A stretch of 38,210 bases of DNA from Prasinococcaceae sp. CCMP 1430 (GCA_013416795.1 RQSC01000002.1:497067-535276), one strand, 5' to 3'; counted from the first letter of the stretch, positions 29,751 through 38,210 are shown. Numbers and translations are program-made. The notes: generated by a model from the sequence alone, not told the origin.

Positions 29751-30116
29751 TATCGCCCATTCGATGCCCAACGTGCGCGCGCGCGCGCGCAGCGCGAGTG
29801 TAACCACGGCTCGCTTCTCAACCCACGCGCACTAGCGTCCACGCCTCCCACAGCCCGTCGTCCTTGCCCGCCGCGCCGGTCCCCTCTTTCACGGCTCGCG
29901 AAGGCCCGCGGCGCCAACCAGCTGTGCATTCGGAAGCTCTCTTCGGTCCCCTTCTGTGCCGAGAAGCACCACAAAATAGTGGGACTTTTTCTGCGCGGAA
30001 AAATAGCGCGAGCGCGCGCACGGGACACACGGCGCGCGCGCTGAGCTGCCCATCCACCCGCCCCAAAAACCCGCGCGCGCTCACTCGCGCGCTTGGGGGC
30101 GTGGCGTCACGCGCGC
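29751..30116. other. NUP160-BAR gene intergenic spacer
   Basis: 366 bp between two same-strand genes: GC-rich sequence with CG runs near 29775-29792 and around 30010-30040, and an AT-richer patch near 29965-30005. This patch is the likely promoter zone of the BAR gene. No gene seen. Confidence 0.5.
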
Positions 30117-31591
30117 ATGGGCTGCTGCAGCAAGATGGGCGGAGGGATGGCCTCGTGGTTCTCTAAGGTAGGTGCTGGCGAGTTTATGCACGCAGAGGTG
30201 GCGACATTCTAATTAGCTTGGCACGCGATGGCAACACCCGCGGCCGGCACAGTGCCTGGACGCGCGCGCGAGCGAACAGACTGGCATGCACGGCCGCGCG
30301 CATGCGCTGACGGGCTGCTCGCTGCTCTGCGTGCGTCCCAGCTTGGTCGCCGCACGGGTGAGCGAATGCGCGGCAAGGGCGGTGGTGCGTCGGCCGGCGC
30401 GGCGGAGCCCATCGAGCGCGAGCTCAACGAGAAGAGTGTTGCTCTCGATCGAGTCGCTGTGGTTGTGAGGTGCGTTCATGCGCACGACGTGGGCGCCCGA
30501 GCCAGCGTCGCCAACAGCGCGCTGAAGCGCAGGAGCATCGCTGACATCACGTCGCACCGCGTCGGGACCTGACTGGGGCACTCGTTGTTCAACACAGGCA
30601 AGTTCTAAAGGACGCCCCTGCTCACAAGAAGGTGCTGCACGCCGTTGCGGGATCCGCCGCCGCGCTTGGTGGCCGCGAAGGGAGCGCGATGACCGACGCC
30701 GTGAAGTCGGACGCCGTGCTCGCAGGTCTGCCAGAAAGCCCACCAGGCTCCCCCGTTGATACCACGGTGAATGTCCGACGGCCGCCTAGTGGCCGTGGCA
30801 AGGAGCTCCCACAGGTCAGGAAGTTGCAAACCTGTCTGAAGCAGTTCGATGTGGCCGTCGAAGGAGATGTCACCAGGCCCCTGCAGGACTGGCTCCTGAA
30901 ACACAAGGCCCTGAAACCGAAGCTGGACAAGGTGCACAGAAAGCGCATCGATCGCGAGTACTTCAGGCGCCAGTATGCCGCCGCGCTCGCGAAGCACCCC
31001 GACGACGACAGCGCGCTAGCCCTGCACGCGCAGCGTCGCGACGACGCCACTGCGGCCGTCACGGTGCACGTGAACGAGGCGGCGGCGCTGGCATCGCAGC
31101 TGGCCGCTGACTTGCCCGCGGTGTACACCGCGGCGAGCGGCCTGATGTCGCGCTGGTCGACGACGCTCGCGGAGGTCTCCTCTGTGACGTCCTCCATGGC
31201 GTCCGACCGTGCGCGCGCGACGGACGCGAGCGCGCAGCACTCCATGCAGGAGTTCGCGGCCGGCGTATCAGACCTTGCGGCGCGAACGAGCCACAACGCA
31301 CAGCAGGCGGCCGCGGGGGTCGCGTCCCCCGGCGCTGCCGCCGGCGCTGCCGCTGCCGGTGGAAGTGGCGGCTCGCCTGGGGCGCCTGCCGAGGAAGAGT
31401 ACGTCGTTCGTGACGAGGAAGCAGAGCCGGTGCCTCTCTCCAGCCCCGCGACGCCCGTCGCCACCTACGTGCGGGAAGGGGCGCCCCCGAGTGGAACATC
31501 GCAGGCTGCCACGCGCGCCGGAGACTACCCCGCGTCAAACGCCCAGCTTGCGGCGTTCGCCAGGGGGGCGACACCCCCTCCACCACACTAG
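30117..31591 (+). CDS. BAR-domain protein with N-terminal MGCC acylation-type motif
   Basis: Three exons, 30117-30167, 30342-30469 and 30598-31591, give 390 aa. Introns 30168-30341 (GTAGGT...CCCAG, phase 0) and 30470-30597 (GTGCGT...ACACAG, phase 2) are required because the reading frames change, and the joins keep the frame. The N-terminus MGCCSKMGGGMASWFSK suits N-myristoylation at Gly2 plus palmitoylation at the Cys pair. A basic KLGRRTGERMRGKGG follows. Residues ~40-270 resemble an amphiphysin/BIN-type BAR domain (ERELNEKSVALDRVAVVVRQ; DVTRPLQDWLLKHKALKP; KLDKVHRKRIDREYF; AAALASQLAADLPAVY). These are crescent dimers that bind and curve membranes. The C-terminal third is Ala/Gly/Pro-rich and disordered, with no SH3 domain. 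Family assignment is by pattern; the membrane site and partners are unknown. Confidence 0.75.
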
Positions 31592-31959
31592 CGAATCAGA
31601 GTAGTGCTGGCCGAGAGGGACGCGGGTGCAGCGACGGCCCCCTCGCTCGGGGTGGCGCACACATGGAACGCTACATCATGCTTTACAGACGCACTGGGTA
31701 CCTCAGTGCAGTAGTACGAGGGGCGGCGGGCGCGACAGCAGCTGGTGCGCGCTGGGCGCGTCGATATGCAGGCGTCCATTCGTCGACGTTCTCTCTCTAT
31801 ACGTACTCACTATGTAGGTCTCTCTCGCTCTTGGTCTCTCGGGGCTTGGTTCGTTCGCTCCTCGAGTCCTTCGTTGCGGCGCCCCGATTTGCCTGGGGCG
31901 GCTCCGTGCATGCAGTCGTTGCAGTCGCCACGCGCCAGCTCGGTGCCGCTGCCCCTTCA
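31592..31959. other. Intergenic, no gene seen
   Basis: Between the BAR gene stop and a small minus-strand ORF. It has CTCTCT-rich patches (about 31790-31870) and no recognisable coding content. No RNA gene found. Confidence 0.5.
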
Positions 31960-32214
31960 TTACTTGGCGCCCGCGCGGTGGTCCGGCCACCACGTTCCCG
32001 ACATCCCGATATTCACCCACACGGCGAATGCCGCGAAGAGCAGGCCCTTTGCGCACATGGCGCTCGCCCGGGATGTGGGCGCCCACATGGCGTTGGCGGC
32101 GACGGTGGCGACGCTCCCCTCAGTCGCCACCTGCGTGGTCTGCGCGCTGGCGCCGCCGTTGCTGACGGTCGCGATGGGCAGCTCCGCCTTGGAAGCGGCG
32201 GCGCGCACGCGCAC
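31960..32214 (-). CDS. Possible exon of a small membrane protein
   Basis: An open frame ending at a TAA (31960-31962). It encodes up to 84 aa, with a C-terminal hydrophobic stretch (GLLFAAFAVWVNIGM) and the end SGTWWPDHRAGAK. Codons carry the strong third-position G/C bias of the genuine genes here, supporting translation. The only ATGs in frame are at the MWAPTSRASAM region, which leaves a short single-pass protein. Upstream frame residues (KAELPIATVSNGG) look coding but have no Met, so a 5' exon is likely. I do not recognise the family. Confidence 0.4.
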   Translation of the reverse strand: MRVRAAASKAELPIATVSNGGASAQTTQVATEGSVATVAANAMWAPTSRASAMCAKGLLFAAFAVWVNIGMSGTWWPDHRAGAK

Positions 32215-32446
32215 GCGGAGCGCTCACACACGGGCTCACGGGCACGCCACGTAGGCACGCGCGCATGCAGCACAGCACCGCACGCGCGTGGCGTGCTCGC
32301 CGGCTCCGCGCTGGCGACGTGTTGGTCCTCGGGCTCCCTATCCGCTCCGCCGCACCGCTCCGCTGCTGGCCTCTTCGCGCGCGGCCGGGCCAGCGCCGGC
32401 TGCGTAGACGACGAAGTAGGGCTTTGCCTCGGGGTGGCCGAGGGCA

Positions 32447-32447
32447 N
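32447..32447. other. Single ambiguous base, possible collapsed join
   Basis: One N between the minus-strand small ORF region and the IPT/TIG fragment. Coding-looking sequence starts right after it, so this may be a contig join rather than one uncertain base. Confidence 0.5.
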
Positions 32448-32939
32448 ACGACGTTCCGCGGTCTGGGCCTCGTCGAGAACATAATGAGCTGCCTCTACGT
32501 GTACCCCGAGCCGGGCGGGACGCGGGTGCCGGGCGTCGTCGACGACGACGGCGGCGGCGACGCTGCTGACGGCCACGGGGCGGTCGGCGCGGTGCGCTGC
32601 GCGAGCCCTGAGGGCGCGGGCGTCATCAACGTGACGGTCGAATGGGGCGTCGACGGCGCCTACGGCGTGGGGTGCGCGGTGACGGTGCCGTTCGTGTACT
32701 ACCAGCAGCCGCTCGTGAGGAAGGTGGCGCCGCCGGAGCTCACACGGTACGGTGCGCAGGATGTCACCGTGTACGCGAGCAACCTGCAGTACATGCCTGA
32801 GCACTCGACGCCGGTGTCACACGTGGGCGTCGTCCCGGGCAGCATCCGCGCGACAGCTGGCAGACCTCGCGGAAGAGGGCGCGGCCGTACCGGCGAGCCG
32901 CGCGGTCCGTGCCGCGAGCGAGCGCGAGCGCGTTGGTGA
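32448..32939 (+). CDS. IPT/TIG-domain protein fragment
   Basis: An open frame after the N at 32447 contains the pattern of IPT/TIG immunoglobulin-like domains: VRCASPEGAGVINVTVEWG, then VPFVYYQQP, VRKVAPPELTRYGAQ and DVTVYASNLQY. This is the end of one repeat and the start of the next, as in large multi-IPT extracellular or membrane proteins. About 490 bp survive, with no start and no credible end (the last ~40 residues are Arg/Gly-rich). It is a partial gene, cut on the left by an assembly join, or a decayed remnant. The tail could be an unspliced intron reading into a spurious stop. Confidence 0.5.
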   Translation, partial: TTFRGLGLVENIMSCLYVYPEPGGTRVPGVVDDDGGGDAADGHGAVGAVRCASPEGAGVINVTVEWGVDGAYGVGCAVTVPFVYYQQPLVRKVAPPELTRYGAQDVTVYASNLQYMPEHSTPVSHVGVVPGSIRATAGRPRGRGRGRTGEPRGPCRERARARW

Positions 32940-33375
32940 GGTAGACACACCACACACGCACACACCGCGCCCTCGCTCAGCAGCCAGCCAGCCATGCTTT
33001 CTCGTGTCAGAACCTGGCCCGCGCGCGGTGCGGCGGCACCCAGCGCCGCACCCAGCGCCGGTCACCGCCCGGCGCAGATCCACCGCGCGGCGACTCAGCG
33101 CAGGCGGTCACTGGCCCGTCTGGCCTGGGCCTGGGTCCTGCTGGCGGCCCGCCGGCAGTCGGTCGATGGTGATGATGAATAGTAGGACTACGCACAGAAT
33201 GATGCCTCTCCTGAAAAAATGGTATCAGGCCAGCTTTCATTCGTTCGCGGTTCCGTTTCGGATCGGATCCGGGCGCACGCGCGGGGGCGAGCCGGGAAAG
33301 CTCGCAACCGCCACGCCGCAAAAGGGCAAAACGCGCTTTTTTCCAGTTGAATTTGATACGACCAACGCAATTAGG

Positions 33376-33395
33376 AGTGACCTATCGAGGTCACT
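33376..33395. repeat. Perfect inverted repeat (hairpin)
   Basis: AGTGACCT, loop ATCG, AGGTCACT: eight-base perfect arms around a four-base loop in the AT-rich island. Confidence 0.9.
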
Positions 33396-33669
33396 TCGAA
33401 TGCGTGCTCGAAACAATGCGGAGGACGCACCGAGGTCAAAATACATTGCGCTTTCAAATACACTTCGAACGCTTTTGCCCCTTTGCTTGCGATCGAGTTT
33501 TTGGTCGTGCAGAGTGTGCTTTTTTACGTGCGTTGCATTCGTGTTGAATTGCATTCGATTCGGGCCGGCCGGCCGGCGTGCGAGTTGTAACGTCTCATCA
33601 AAATGCATCTGATTTTCGACGCCACGTGTGTCGTGATATATTCCGATCGAAGTGGTCTAGCTAGTACTG

Positions 33670-33680
33670 TATATATTTAA
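33670..33680 (+). promoter_or_regulatory. TATA-like element
   Basis: TATATATTTAA, conspicuous in GC-rich surroundings. It lies about 105 bp upstream of the ATG at 33785 and before the presumed TIP41 first exon, so it is a candidate core promoter. Confidence 0.4.
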
Positions 33681-33708
33681 TTTACTCACGGGCGAGTCGA
33701 AGTTGCGC

Positions 33709-33732
33709 GGCGCGCGCGCGCGCGCGCGCGCG
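33709..33732. repeat. (CG)n alternating tract
   Basis: About eleven to twelve CG dinucleotides between the TATA-like element and the presumed first exon of TIP41. It is a potential Z-DNA sequence in a 5' region. Confidence 0.85.
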
Positions 33733-34113
33733 GCACACGCCGTGGCGGCGAGCGCGCACGCACTCGAGTGCGGAAGCGTTCGCAATGGGCGACTCGCGGG
33801 CCGCGGCTGGCGCGCGCAGGCGTGGGTGGGCGGCGCCATCGCGACGTGGCCCGAGCTCGTGGCGCTGCGCGTGCGCACCGCCAAGGCGGTCTACCCCTGG
33901 TGGGTGGGCCCGTCCGCCCTCGGCGTGCCCACCCTCGCGGCCATCAAGTACTGCCCGCCGTGCGGGGAGGCGGGCGCCCGCGCTTGCGCGAGTGGGGGCT
34001 CCTTCGTCCGCGCTCGCCGCGCGCCCTCTGTCGGCGCCACCGCGCTAGGCCTGGGTCCCGCGGGGACCGCTGGTGGCAAGCCCGCGGGGAGAAGCGCGGT
34101 GCCGAGCGTGGTG

Positions 34114-34920
34114 ATGGCGTGCTGCCCGCCGGGCAAGCACATCCACACGCCCGACGCCGTCTTCCTCGAGCGCAAGCTGAGCTTCGTCCACGAGGCGTCG
34201 GGCCTTGCGCTGCACTTCGACCCGGAGGACGCCGTGCGCGGCTGCGTCTTCGACGCCGCCGGCGACGACCTCGCGCCGAAGGACATGATGCCACCGCACG
34301 TGCAGTCGCAGTACGCAGAGCGATGGAGGAGCATCAACCTGATCAAGAAGGAGATCGACTGGGCGTACGACTGGACGTACTCGACGCGGTGGTGGGGCTG
34401 CCCGGTGCTGGACGGCGTCGAGCTCGAGGGCGTTGAGGACCCCGATGGCGCGCTGCCTATGGCGCTGCTGGTGGCAAGGGACGAGATCCTGTGGTACGAG
34501 GAGCTGGAGCAGTACTACGACGACCTGCACGACGAGGGCACCGTGGCGTTCACCGTGCGCGCGCGCGTCATGCCCGGCTTCTTCTTCGTGCTGGCGCGGC
34601 TCGAGCTGCGCGTGCTCAACGTCGTCGCACGCCAGATCGACACGAGGTGGCTGCACGTCTACGGCTCCGGCGAGCTGGTGCGCGAGTGGAGCTGGCGCGA
34701 GCGCCCCATGTCGGAGCTGCGCCGGCGCGCGCGGCCGGGCGAGGCGGTCGGCCCGGAGCTGCTCGTGCCCATGGACACGCAGCGGCGCGCCTTCCACAGG
34801 TTCCGTATGCCTGAGGCGCAAGCGCGCTCAAACACACACACACACACACAAAATGACCTCTACTTCAGGTATGCTAGACTAGACTACTGTAGAGTTATTA
34901 GTCTGCTTCAGGCATGCTAG
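34114..34920 (+). CDS. TIP41/TIPRL-like regulator of PP2A-type phosphatases (5' end unresolved)
   Basis: TIP41 (TIPRL) binds PP2A-family catalytic subunits and acts in TOR-linked signalling. From the ATG at 34114 the frame gives 268 aa. Family blocks: TPDAVFLERKLSFVHEASG, DWAYDWTYSTRWWG, ILWYEELEQYYDDLHDEG, VAFTVRARVMPGFFFVLARL and DTRWLHVYGSGELVREW. The family's N-terminal Gly-Trp strand is missing from this start. A good match, GWRAQAWVGGAIATWPELVA, lies upstream in the same frame at about 33805-33864, without an ATG in that frame. The nearest ATG (33785, MGDSRAAA) is one frame off. So there is a 5' exon with an intron of about 260 bp before ~34135, plus either another intron or a sequence error. 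The C-terminal ~20 residues read through a CA microsatellite and are probably not conserved. Confidence 0.85.
   Translation: MACCPPGKHIHTPDAVFLERKLSFVHEASGLALHFDPEDAVRGCVFDAAGDDLAPKDMMPPHVQSQYAERWRSINLIKKEIDWAYDWTYSTRWWGCPVLDGVELEGVEDPDGALPMALLVARDEILWYEELEQYYDDLHDEGTVAFTVRARVMPGFFFVLARLELRVLNVVARQIDTRWLHVYGSGELVREWSWRERPMSELRRRARPGEAVGPELLVPMDTQRRAFHRFRMPEAQARSNTHTHTQNDLYFRYARLDYCRVISLLQAC
34832..34850. repeat. (CA)n microsatellite within the TIP41 3' coding end
   Basis: About nine CA units in the open frame, encoding THTHT. Length change not divisible by three would alter the last ~20 residues only. Confidence 0.9.
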
Positions 34921-35068
34921 AGGCAGGCCTCTCGCTGCTGTACTGTGGCTAGAGTAGCTACAGGGAGCCCCAAAAGAGCTCGCTTGCGACTGCAGCACGC
35001 GCGCAGGCACGCCTCCGCCGCCCGCGCCGCCGCCTCCCTCGCTCTAGCTAGCGACAGTGGCTTGCTGG

Positions 35069-37864
35069 CTAGCGCAGCACCCGGCGCTGCGCGTCGAAGA
35101 GCTGCGCGGCGGACTCGAAGCCGAGCGCGCGCGCGAGCGCGCGCGCGGCGGCGGTCTCGACGACGCCCATGCCGGCCGGCGCACCCGCGCCGTCGGCGCG
35201 CGCCCCTTGGATGTCGTCCATGAGCTCCTCCATGATGGCGCTCGGCAAGTTCTCCTCCGCGTCCTCCTGCGAGTAGTGCCTGCGCCCGCCGAACTTGGGT
35301 GGCGCCAGCAGCGCGTGCACGGCGTACAGCCGCGCGCGCGCGCGCGTCATGCCAACGTACGCGCAGCGAAGCTCCTCCGCCTCCTCGGTCGGCCCGGCCG
35401 AAGCCATGGGCAGCGTGCCATCAACCACGCCGACCATCAGCACCACGTCGAACTCCAGGCCTTTCGAGCTGTGCAGTGTCATGAGGCGCACTTTGTCGGC
35501 GAGCTCGGCGTCCTCCTCCTCCTCGCCGAGCACCGAGTCCTGCAGAAACAGCGACAGCCGCGAACGCGGTCCGTCCATATCGACCATGTCCTCTGCCTCG
35601 GCGGCATGCAGGGAGCTCGCCAGGGTGTCGGCTGCGCGCGAGTCAAACTGCCCGCAGAGCTCGATCAGCCGCGCGACGTTGTCGAGCCGATTGTCCAACA
35701 GGGCTGCATCCTTGCCCTTGGAGCGCTGCCTTGTGTACTCCTCGTACCCGACGTCAGCCACCACGCTCCGCAAAAGCTCCGACACGCTGCCAGGCGGCAC
35801 CTCGCCAGGCGGTGCCTCCGTCAGCGCGGACGCGCCCGCACGCCACCGCGAGGCGAGATCCGAAAGCTGCTCAAGCCCCTGGTAGGGCCTCTTAGTGGCA
35901 AACTTGTCGCCGAAGGCGCTCGCGGCGAGCGCCTCCAGCGCTTCGCCGCCAGCGCTCACGGCCCGCGCCACCGCCGCAGCTTCTCCGCCGGCGGCCGCGA
36001 CGAGCTTCTCGAGCGAGGCGTCGCCCACCCCTCGCTTCGGCACACCTAGGCAGCGTTTAAAGGCCGTATAGGCGGAGGGATTGTCGAGCCAAAGCAGGTA
36101 AGCCATCAGGTCTTTCACCTCCACGCGTTCGGCGAATGCCTTGCCCTGCGACACCGAGTACGGCACCCCCATTTTGAGCAGCGGCTGCTCGAGCTCCAAG
36201 GCCTGCATGTTCTTGCGGTAGAGCATCGCCACGCTGAGCCCACGGGCGTGCGCGTCCGCTGCGACGGCCGCCGCGAAGGCCGCCTCGTCGCGCGAGTCGG
36301 CCGCAAGCACAAGCGACACCGGCGGCGCGCGCGCCCCTCCCTGCTCTCGCGCCGCCGCGCGCAGCAGGAGCTGCGATCGCACGGGGCTCAGGCGGAGCGG
36401 CGCATCAGCGGCGCGCAGAATGGGCGCGGCGCTGCGGTAATTGAGCGGCAGCTCGTACGTGCGCGCCCCATCGAAGTCCGCCTCGAAGGTGCGCAGCATC
36501 AGTTCTGGCCTCGAGCCGCGAAAGGCGTAAATGGACTGGTCCACATCGCCTACCACGAAGAGGCTGCGCGCGCCGTCGCGTTCGTGCGCGTCGCCCACAC
36601 CCGCGCCCGCGTTCGCCACAGCGCGCTCGGCAGCAGCCGCCTGCGCGAGCGGGTCGTCGCCCAGCATGGACACGCTGGGTCCCATAAGCTCGGGTAGCGG
36701 GAGCGCGAGCAGACGCAGGAACTCGTACTGAGCCACGTTGGTGTCCTGAAACTCGTCCACCAGCACGTGCCGGAAGCGCGCGCGGAACCTGTGCAGCGCG
36801 GCGCTCGGCCTGGCGGCCTCGCCGTGAGGCGCCCCCCGAAGCGCCCACACGGCATGACCCAGCAGGTCGTCGAAGTCGAAGGCGTCCTGCGAGCGCAGCT
36901 CGTCCTCGTACGCGCCCGCAATGTGCTCGAACCAATCGAGCGGGGTGGGTGCAGCGGGGTCCGCAGGGTTGACGAGCGCGCCGCGCGCGGAGAGCGTCTT
37001 TGACCACCTTCGCCGGTAGCCTGCGCGCACGAGCGCTGCGTGCAGCTGCTTGGGGCTCGCGCCTGCGGAGCACTTCATGGCGTTCTTGGCGAAGCTCAGC
37101 TGCGCGCGCATGTCGGCGGCGTCGCACTCGTCCTTTGCGAGGCGCCCCTCCTTGACGAGGCGCGCGAGCACCGCGCGCATCGCGCCGTCCGCGCCCTCCT
37201 CGTCGAGGATGGAGAATGACCGCGTGCGCGTGCAGCCGGGCAGCTCGGCGACGGCCGAGCGCAGCACTCGCGCGCACACGGAGTGAAACGTCCCGACGTG
37301 CATCGCGGCCGCGCGGTCGCGCCCAGCGAGCGCCGCTGCGCGCCGCCGCAGCTCGCCTGCCGCGCGCCGCGTGAATGTGATGGCCAGGATGTGCCAAGGC
37401 GGCACGCGCTCCGTCTCGAGCAGGTGCGCCACCCGGCTGATGAGCACGCGCGTCTTGCCCGAGCCTGGGCCGGCGAGCACACGCACCGGTGGCACGAGCG
37501 GCGCAGCCGCCGCGGCCAGCTGCTGCACGTTGAGGGCATCGAGGTGCTGCGAAGAGGCGTCCTGCGGCGCGGGTGGGGCGGGAGCGCAGGGGACACCGAG
37601 GTGCGCGAGCAGCCATGTCAGCGCACGGCCGCCGCGAACATGGCGCACTCGCGCTCGCGACCGCAGCCACACCTCCTCGCCGACCGCTCGGTACCCTCGC
37701 GCGGCGTCGCCGCCCGGCCACGCACTGCCCGCCCGTGTCCCCGGCGCGCCCGCTCCCGCGCGCGGCGCGGCGCGGCGCAGCGCCTGGTAGTCGTGGCCCC
37801 TGTCGCGCCGTCCGCCCGCGCCAAGCATCGGCCGCAGCAGCGCCCATCCAGCGACCGCCTTCAT
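35069..37864 (-). CDS. UvrD/Rep-family superfamily 1A DNA helicase (SRS2-like)
   Basis: A 3'-5' ATP-dependent DNA helicase of the UvrD/PcrA/Srs2 group, intronless, 931 aa. It acts in recombination and repair. Motifs are complete: Q-like LNVQQ (111), Walker A GPGSGKT (132), Ia AITFTRRAAGEL, GTFHSVCARVLR, Walker B VDEFQDTN (369), III GDVDQSIYAFRGSRP (439), IV LNYRS (474), V LMTLHSSKGLEFD (about 794) and VI LRCAYVGMTRAR (832). A 35-residue Ala/Asp-rich insert (about 397-433) lies between motifs II and III. The first ~100 residues are Arg/Ala-rich with no acidic residues at the very N-terminus, which could be an organelle presequence; the compartment is unknown. The ATG at 37864 begins MKAVAGWALLRPMLG. 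It resembles the plant SRS2-like helicases; bacterial-type origin is an alternative. Confidence 0.92.
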   Translation of the reverse strand: MKAVAGWALLRPMLGAGGRRDRGHDYQALRRAAPRAGAGAPGTRAGSAWPGGDAARGYRAVGEEVWLRSRARVRHVRGGRALTWLLAHLGVPCAPAPPAPQDASSQHLDALNVQQLAAAAAPLVPPVRVLAGPGSGKTRVLISRVAHLLETERVPPWHILAITFTRRAAGELRRRAAALAGRDRAAAMHVGTFHSVCARVLRSAVAELPGCTRTRSFSILDEEGADGAMRAVLARLVKEGRLAKDECDAADMRAQLSFAKNAMKCSAGASPKQLHAALVRAGYRRRWSKTLSARGALVNPADPAAPTPLDWFEHIAGAYEDELRSQDAFDFDDLLGHAVWALRGAPHGEAARPSAALHRFRARFRHVLVDEFQDTNVAQYEFLRLLALPLPELMGPSVSMLGDDPLAQAAAAERAVANAGAGVGDAHERDGARSLFVVGDVDQSIYAFRGSRPELMLRTFEADFDGARTYELPLNYRSAAPILRAADAPLRLSPVRSQLLLRAAAREQGGARAPPVSLVLAADSRDEAAFAAAVAADAHARGLSVAMLYRKNMQALELEQPLLKMGVPYSVSQGKAFAERVEVKDLMAYLLWLDNPSAYTAFKRCLGVPKRGVGDASLEKLVAAAGGEAAAVARAVSAGGEALEALAASAFGDKFATKRPYQGLEQLSDLASRWRAGASALTEAPPGEVPPGSVSELLRSVVADVGYEEYTRQRSKGKDAALLDNRLDNVARLIELCGQFDSRAADTLASSLHAAEAEDMVDMDGPRSRLSLFLQDSVLGEEEEDAELADKVRLMTLHSSKGLEFDVVLMVGVVDGTLPMASAGPTEEAEELRCAYVGMTRARARLYAVHALLAPPKFGGRRHYSQEDAEENLPSAIMEELMDDIQGARADGAGAPAGMGVVETAAARALARALGFESAAQLFDAQRRVLR

Positions 37865-38210
37865 CGTGCCCGGCGTGCGCGGTGTGGCACACAGAGGCGG
37901 CGAGGAGGGGCTCGGGGAGGCAGAGGTGGCAACGGGGTGCTCTGGAGGTTGAAGGAGAGGAGATCAGCGTGCACGCGCGCGTGCGTCGTGCTGCGCCTCT
38001 GGGGGCGCCGCGCCGCGCGCTCCGGCGCGGCTGTGGTGCTCGGGGCGTGTTCGGCTCGTGCGGCCGCGCTCGCCACAGCGCGTGCGCGGAAACGCACGGT
38101 GCGCGTGGGTAGCCTCCCCAGGCGGCGGCACGTGGGGGGGGGGCGGCGGGGCAGGACCTGCGACGGCGCCATGTTTGCGCGCCGCGCTCCCTTCGCCGCC
38201 GCTGCCTCCG
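37865..38210. other. Upstream of the helicase; possible start of a divergent gene
   Basis: GC-rich sequence with a run of ten G near 38138-38147. At 38171 a plus-strand ATG begins MFARRAPFAAAAS and stays open to the window end. A short Arg/Ala N-terminus like this fits an organelle presequence, but 13 residues prove nothing. The minus-strand frame starting at 38172 is Arg/Pro low-complexity and not convincing. Confidence 0.3.

Larger units (their letters stand above)
32940..33784. promoter_or_regulatory. Noncoding, AT-enriched upstream region of TIP41
   Basis: CA repeats (about 32945-32966), then sequence that becomes markedly less GC-rich from about 33180 to 33690, the most AT-rich stretch of the window. 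It contains an 8-bp perfect hairpin (33376-33395), GGCCGGCCGGCCGG (about 33571-33584) and a TATA-like TATATATTTAA (33670-33680) before a CG tract (33709-33732). No long conserved frame is seen. This is the likely promoter region for TIP41. Confidence 0.5.

Noticed and set aside
31663-32484. 273-aa plus-strand frame
   Set aside because: No recognisable domain, runs across the N, and opposite a frame with better codon bias.
38138-38147. Ten-G run as a special feature
   Set aside because: Short homopolymers are common in this GC-rich sequence; only the 29-G run stands out.

Overview
The window is nuclear DNA of a very GC-rich, gene-dense single-celled eukaryote. Most genes are intronless or carry one to three short introns; where a frame change or family homology fixes the junction they are GT-AG, mostly 120-210 bp, with GTGAGC or GTGCGC donors. 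There are no operons or bacterial-type signals. BBS2 and WRAP73 point to a ciliated or flagellated cell. A ClpR-type catalytically dead Clp protease subunit points to a plastid. Together they suggest a flagellate alga; a haptophyte-like or other secondary-plastid alga is a guess from base composition and gene style, not something the sequence proves.

Layout, left to right: a Tudor-like/CID-like nuclear RNA-processing protein (+, 592-4736); BBS2 (-, 4843 to about 7247); signal peptidase subunit SPCS3 (+, 7696-8438); a mitochondrial oxoglutarate/malate-type carrier (-, 8610-9512); a small two-exon membrane protein (-, 9835-10309); a 942-base assembly gap (10626-11567); a UAA/SLC35B nucleotide-sugar or PAPS transporter (+, 11596-12693); a ClpR-like protein (-, 13085-14148 and probably further upstream); WRAP73 (+, 14899-16529); an oxysterol-binding-protein-related protein (+, 16874-20203); the U-box cyclophilin PPIL2 (-, 20298-22232); a PICOT/GLRX3-type Trx-Grx-Grx protein (+, 22364-23489); the GINS subunit SLD5 (-, 23722-24414); the nucleoporin NUP160 (+, 25011-29750); a BAR-domain protein with an N-terminal MGCC acylation-type motif (+, 30117-31591); a small putative membrane ORF (-, 31960-32214); an orphan IPT/TIG-domain fragment (+, 32448-32939) beside a single N; a TIP41/TIPRL protein (+, 34114-34920 plus an unresolved 5' exon); and a UvrD/SRS2-type helicase (-, 35069-37864).

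Neighbours alternate between closely convergent pairs (for example 95 bp between the ORP and PPIL2 genes) and divergent pairs sharing short promoters (131 bp between PPIL2 and GLRX3). The genes are conserved housekeeping functions: splicing and RNA processing, secretion, replication, nuclear pore, cilium/centrosome, lipid transfer, redox/Fe-S and plastid proteostasis. They do not form one pathway. I found no undescribed multi-gene system. The most interesting items are within genes: a 293-bp perfect duplication inside GLRX3, an ORP whose EQVSHHPP fingerprint has decayed, the acylation-type BAR protein, and an AT-rich island containing a perfect hairpin upstream of TIP41.
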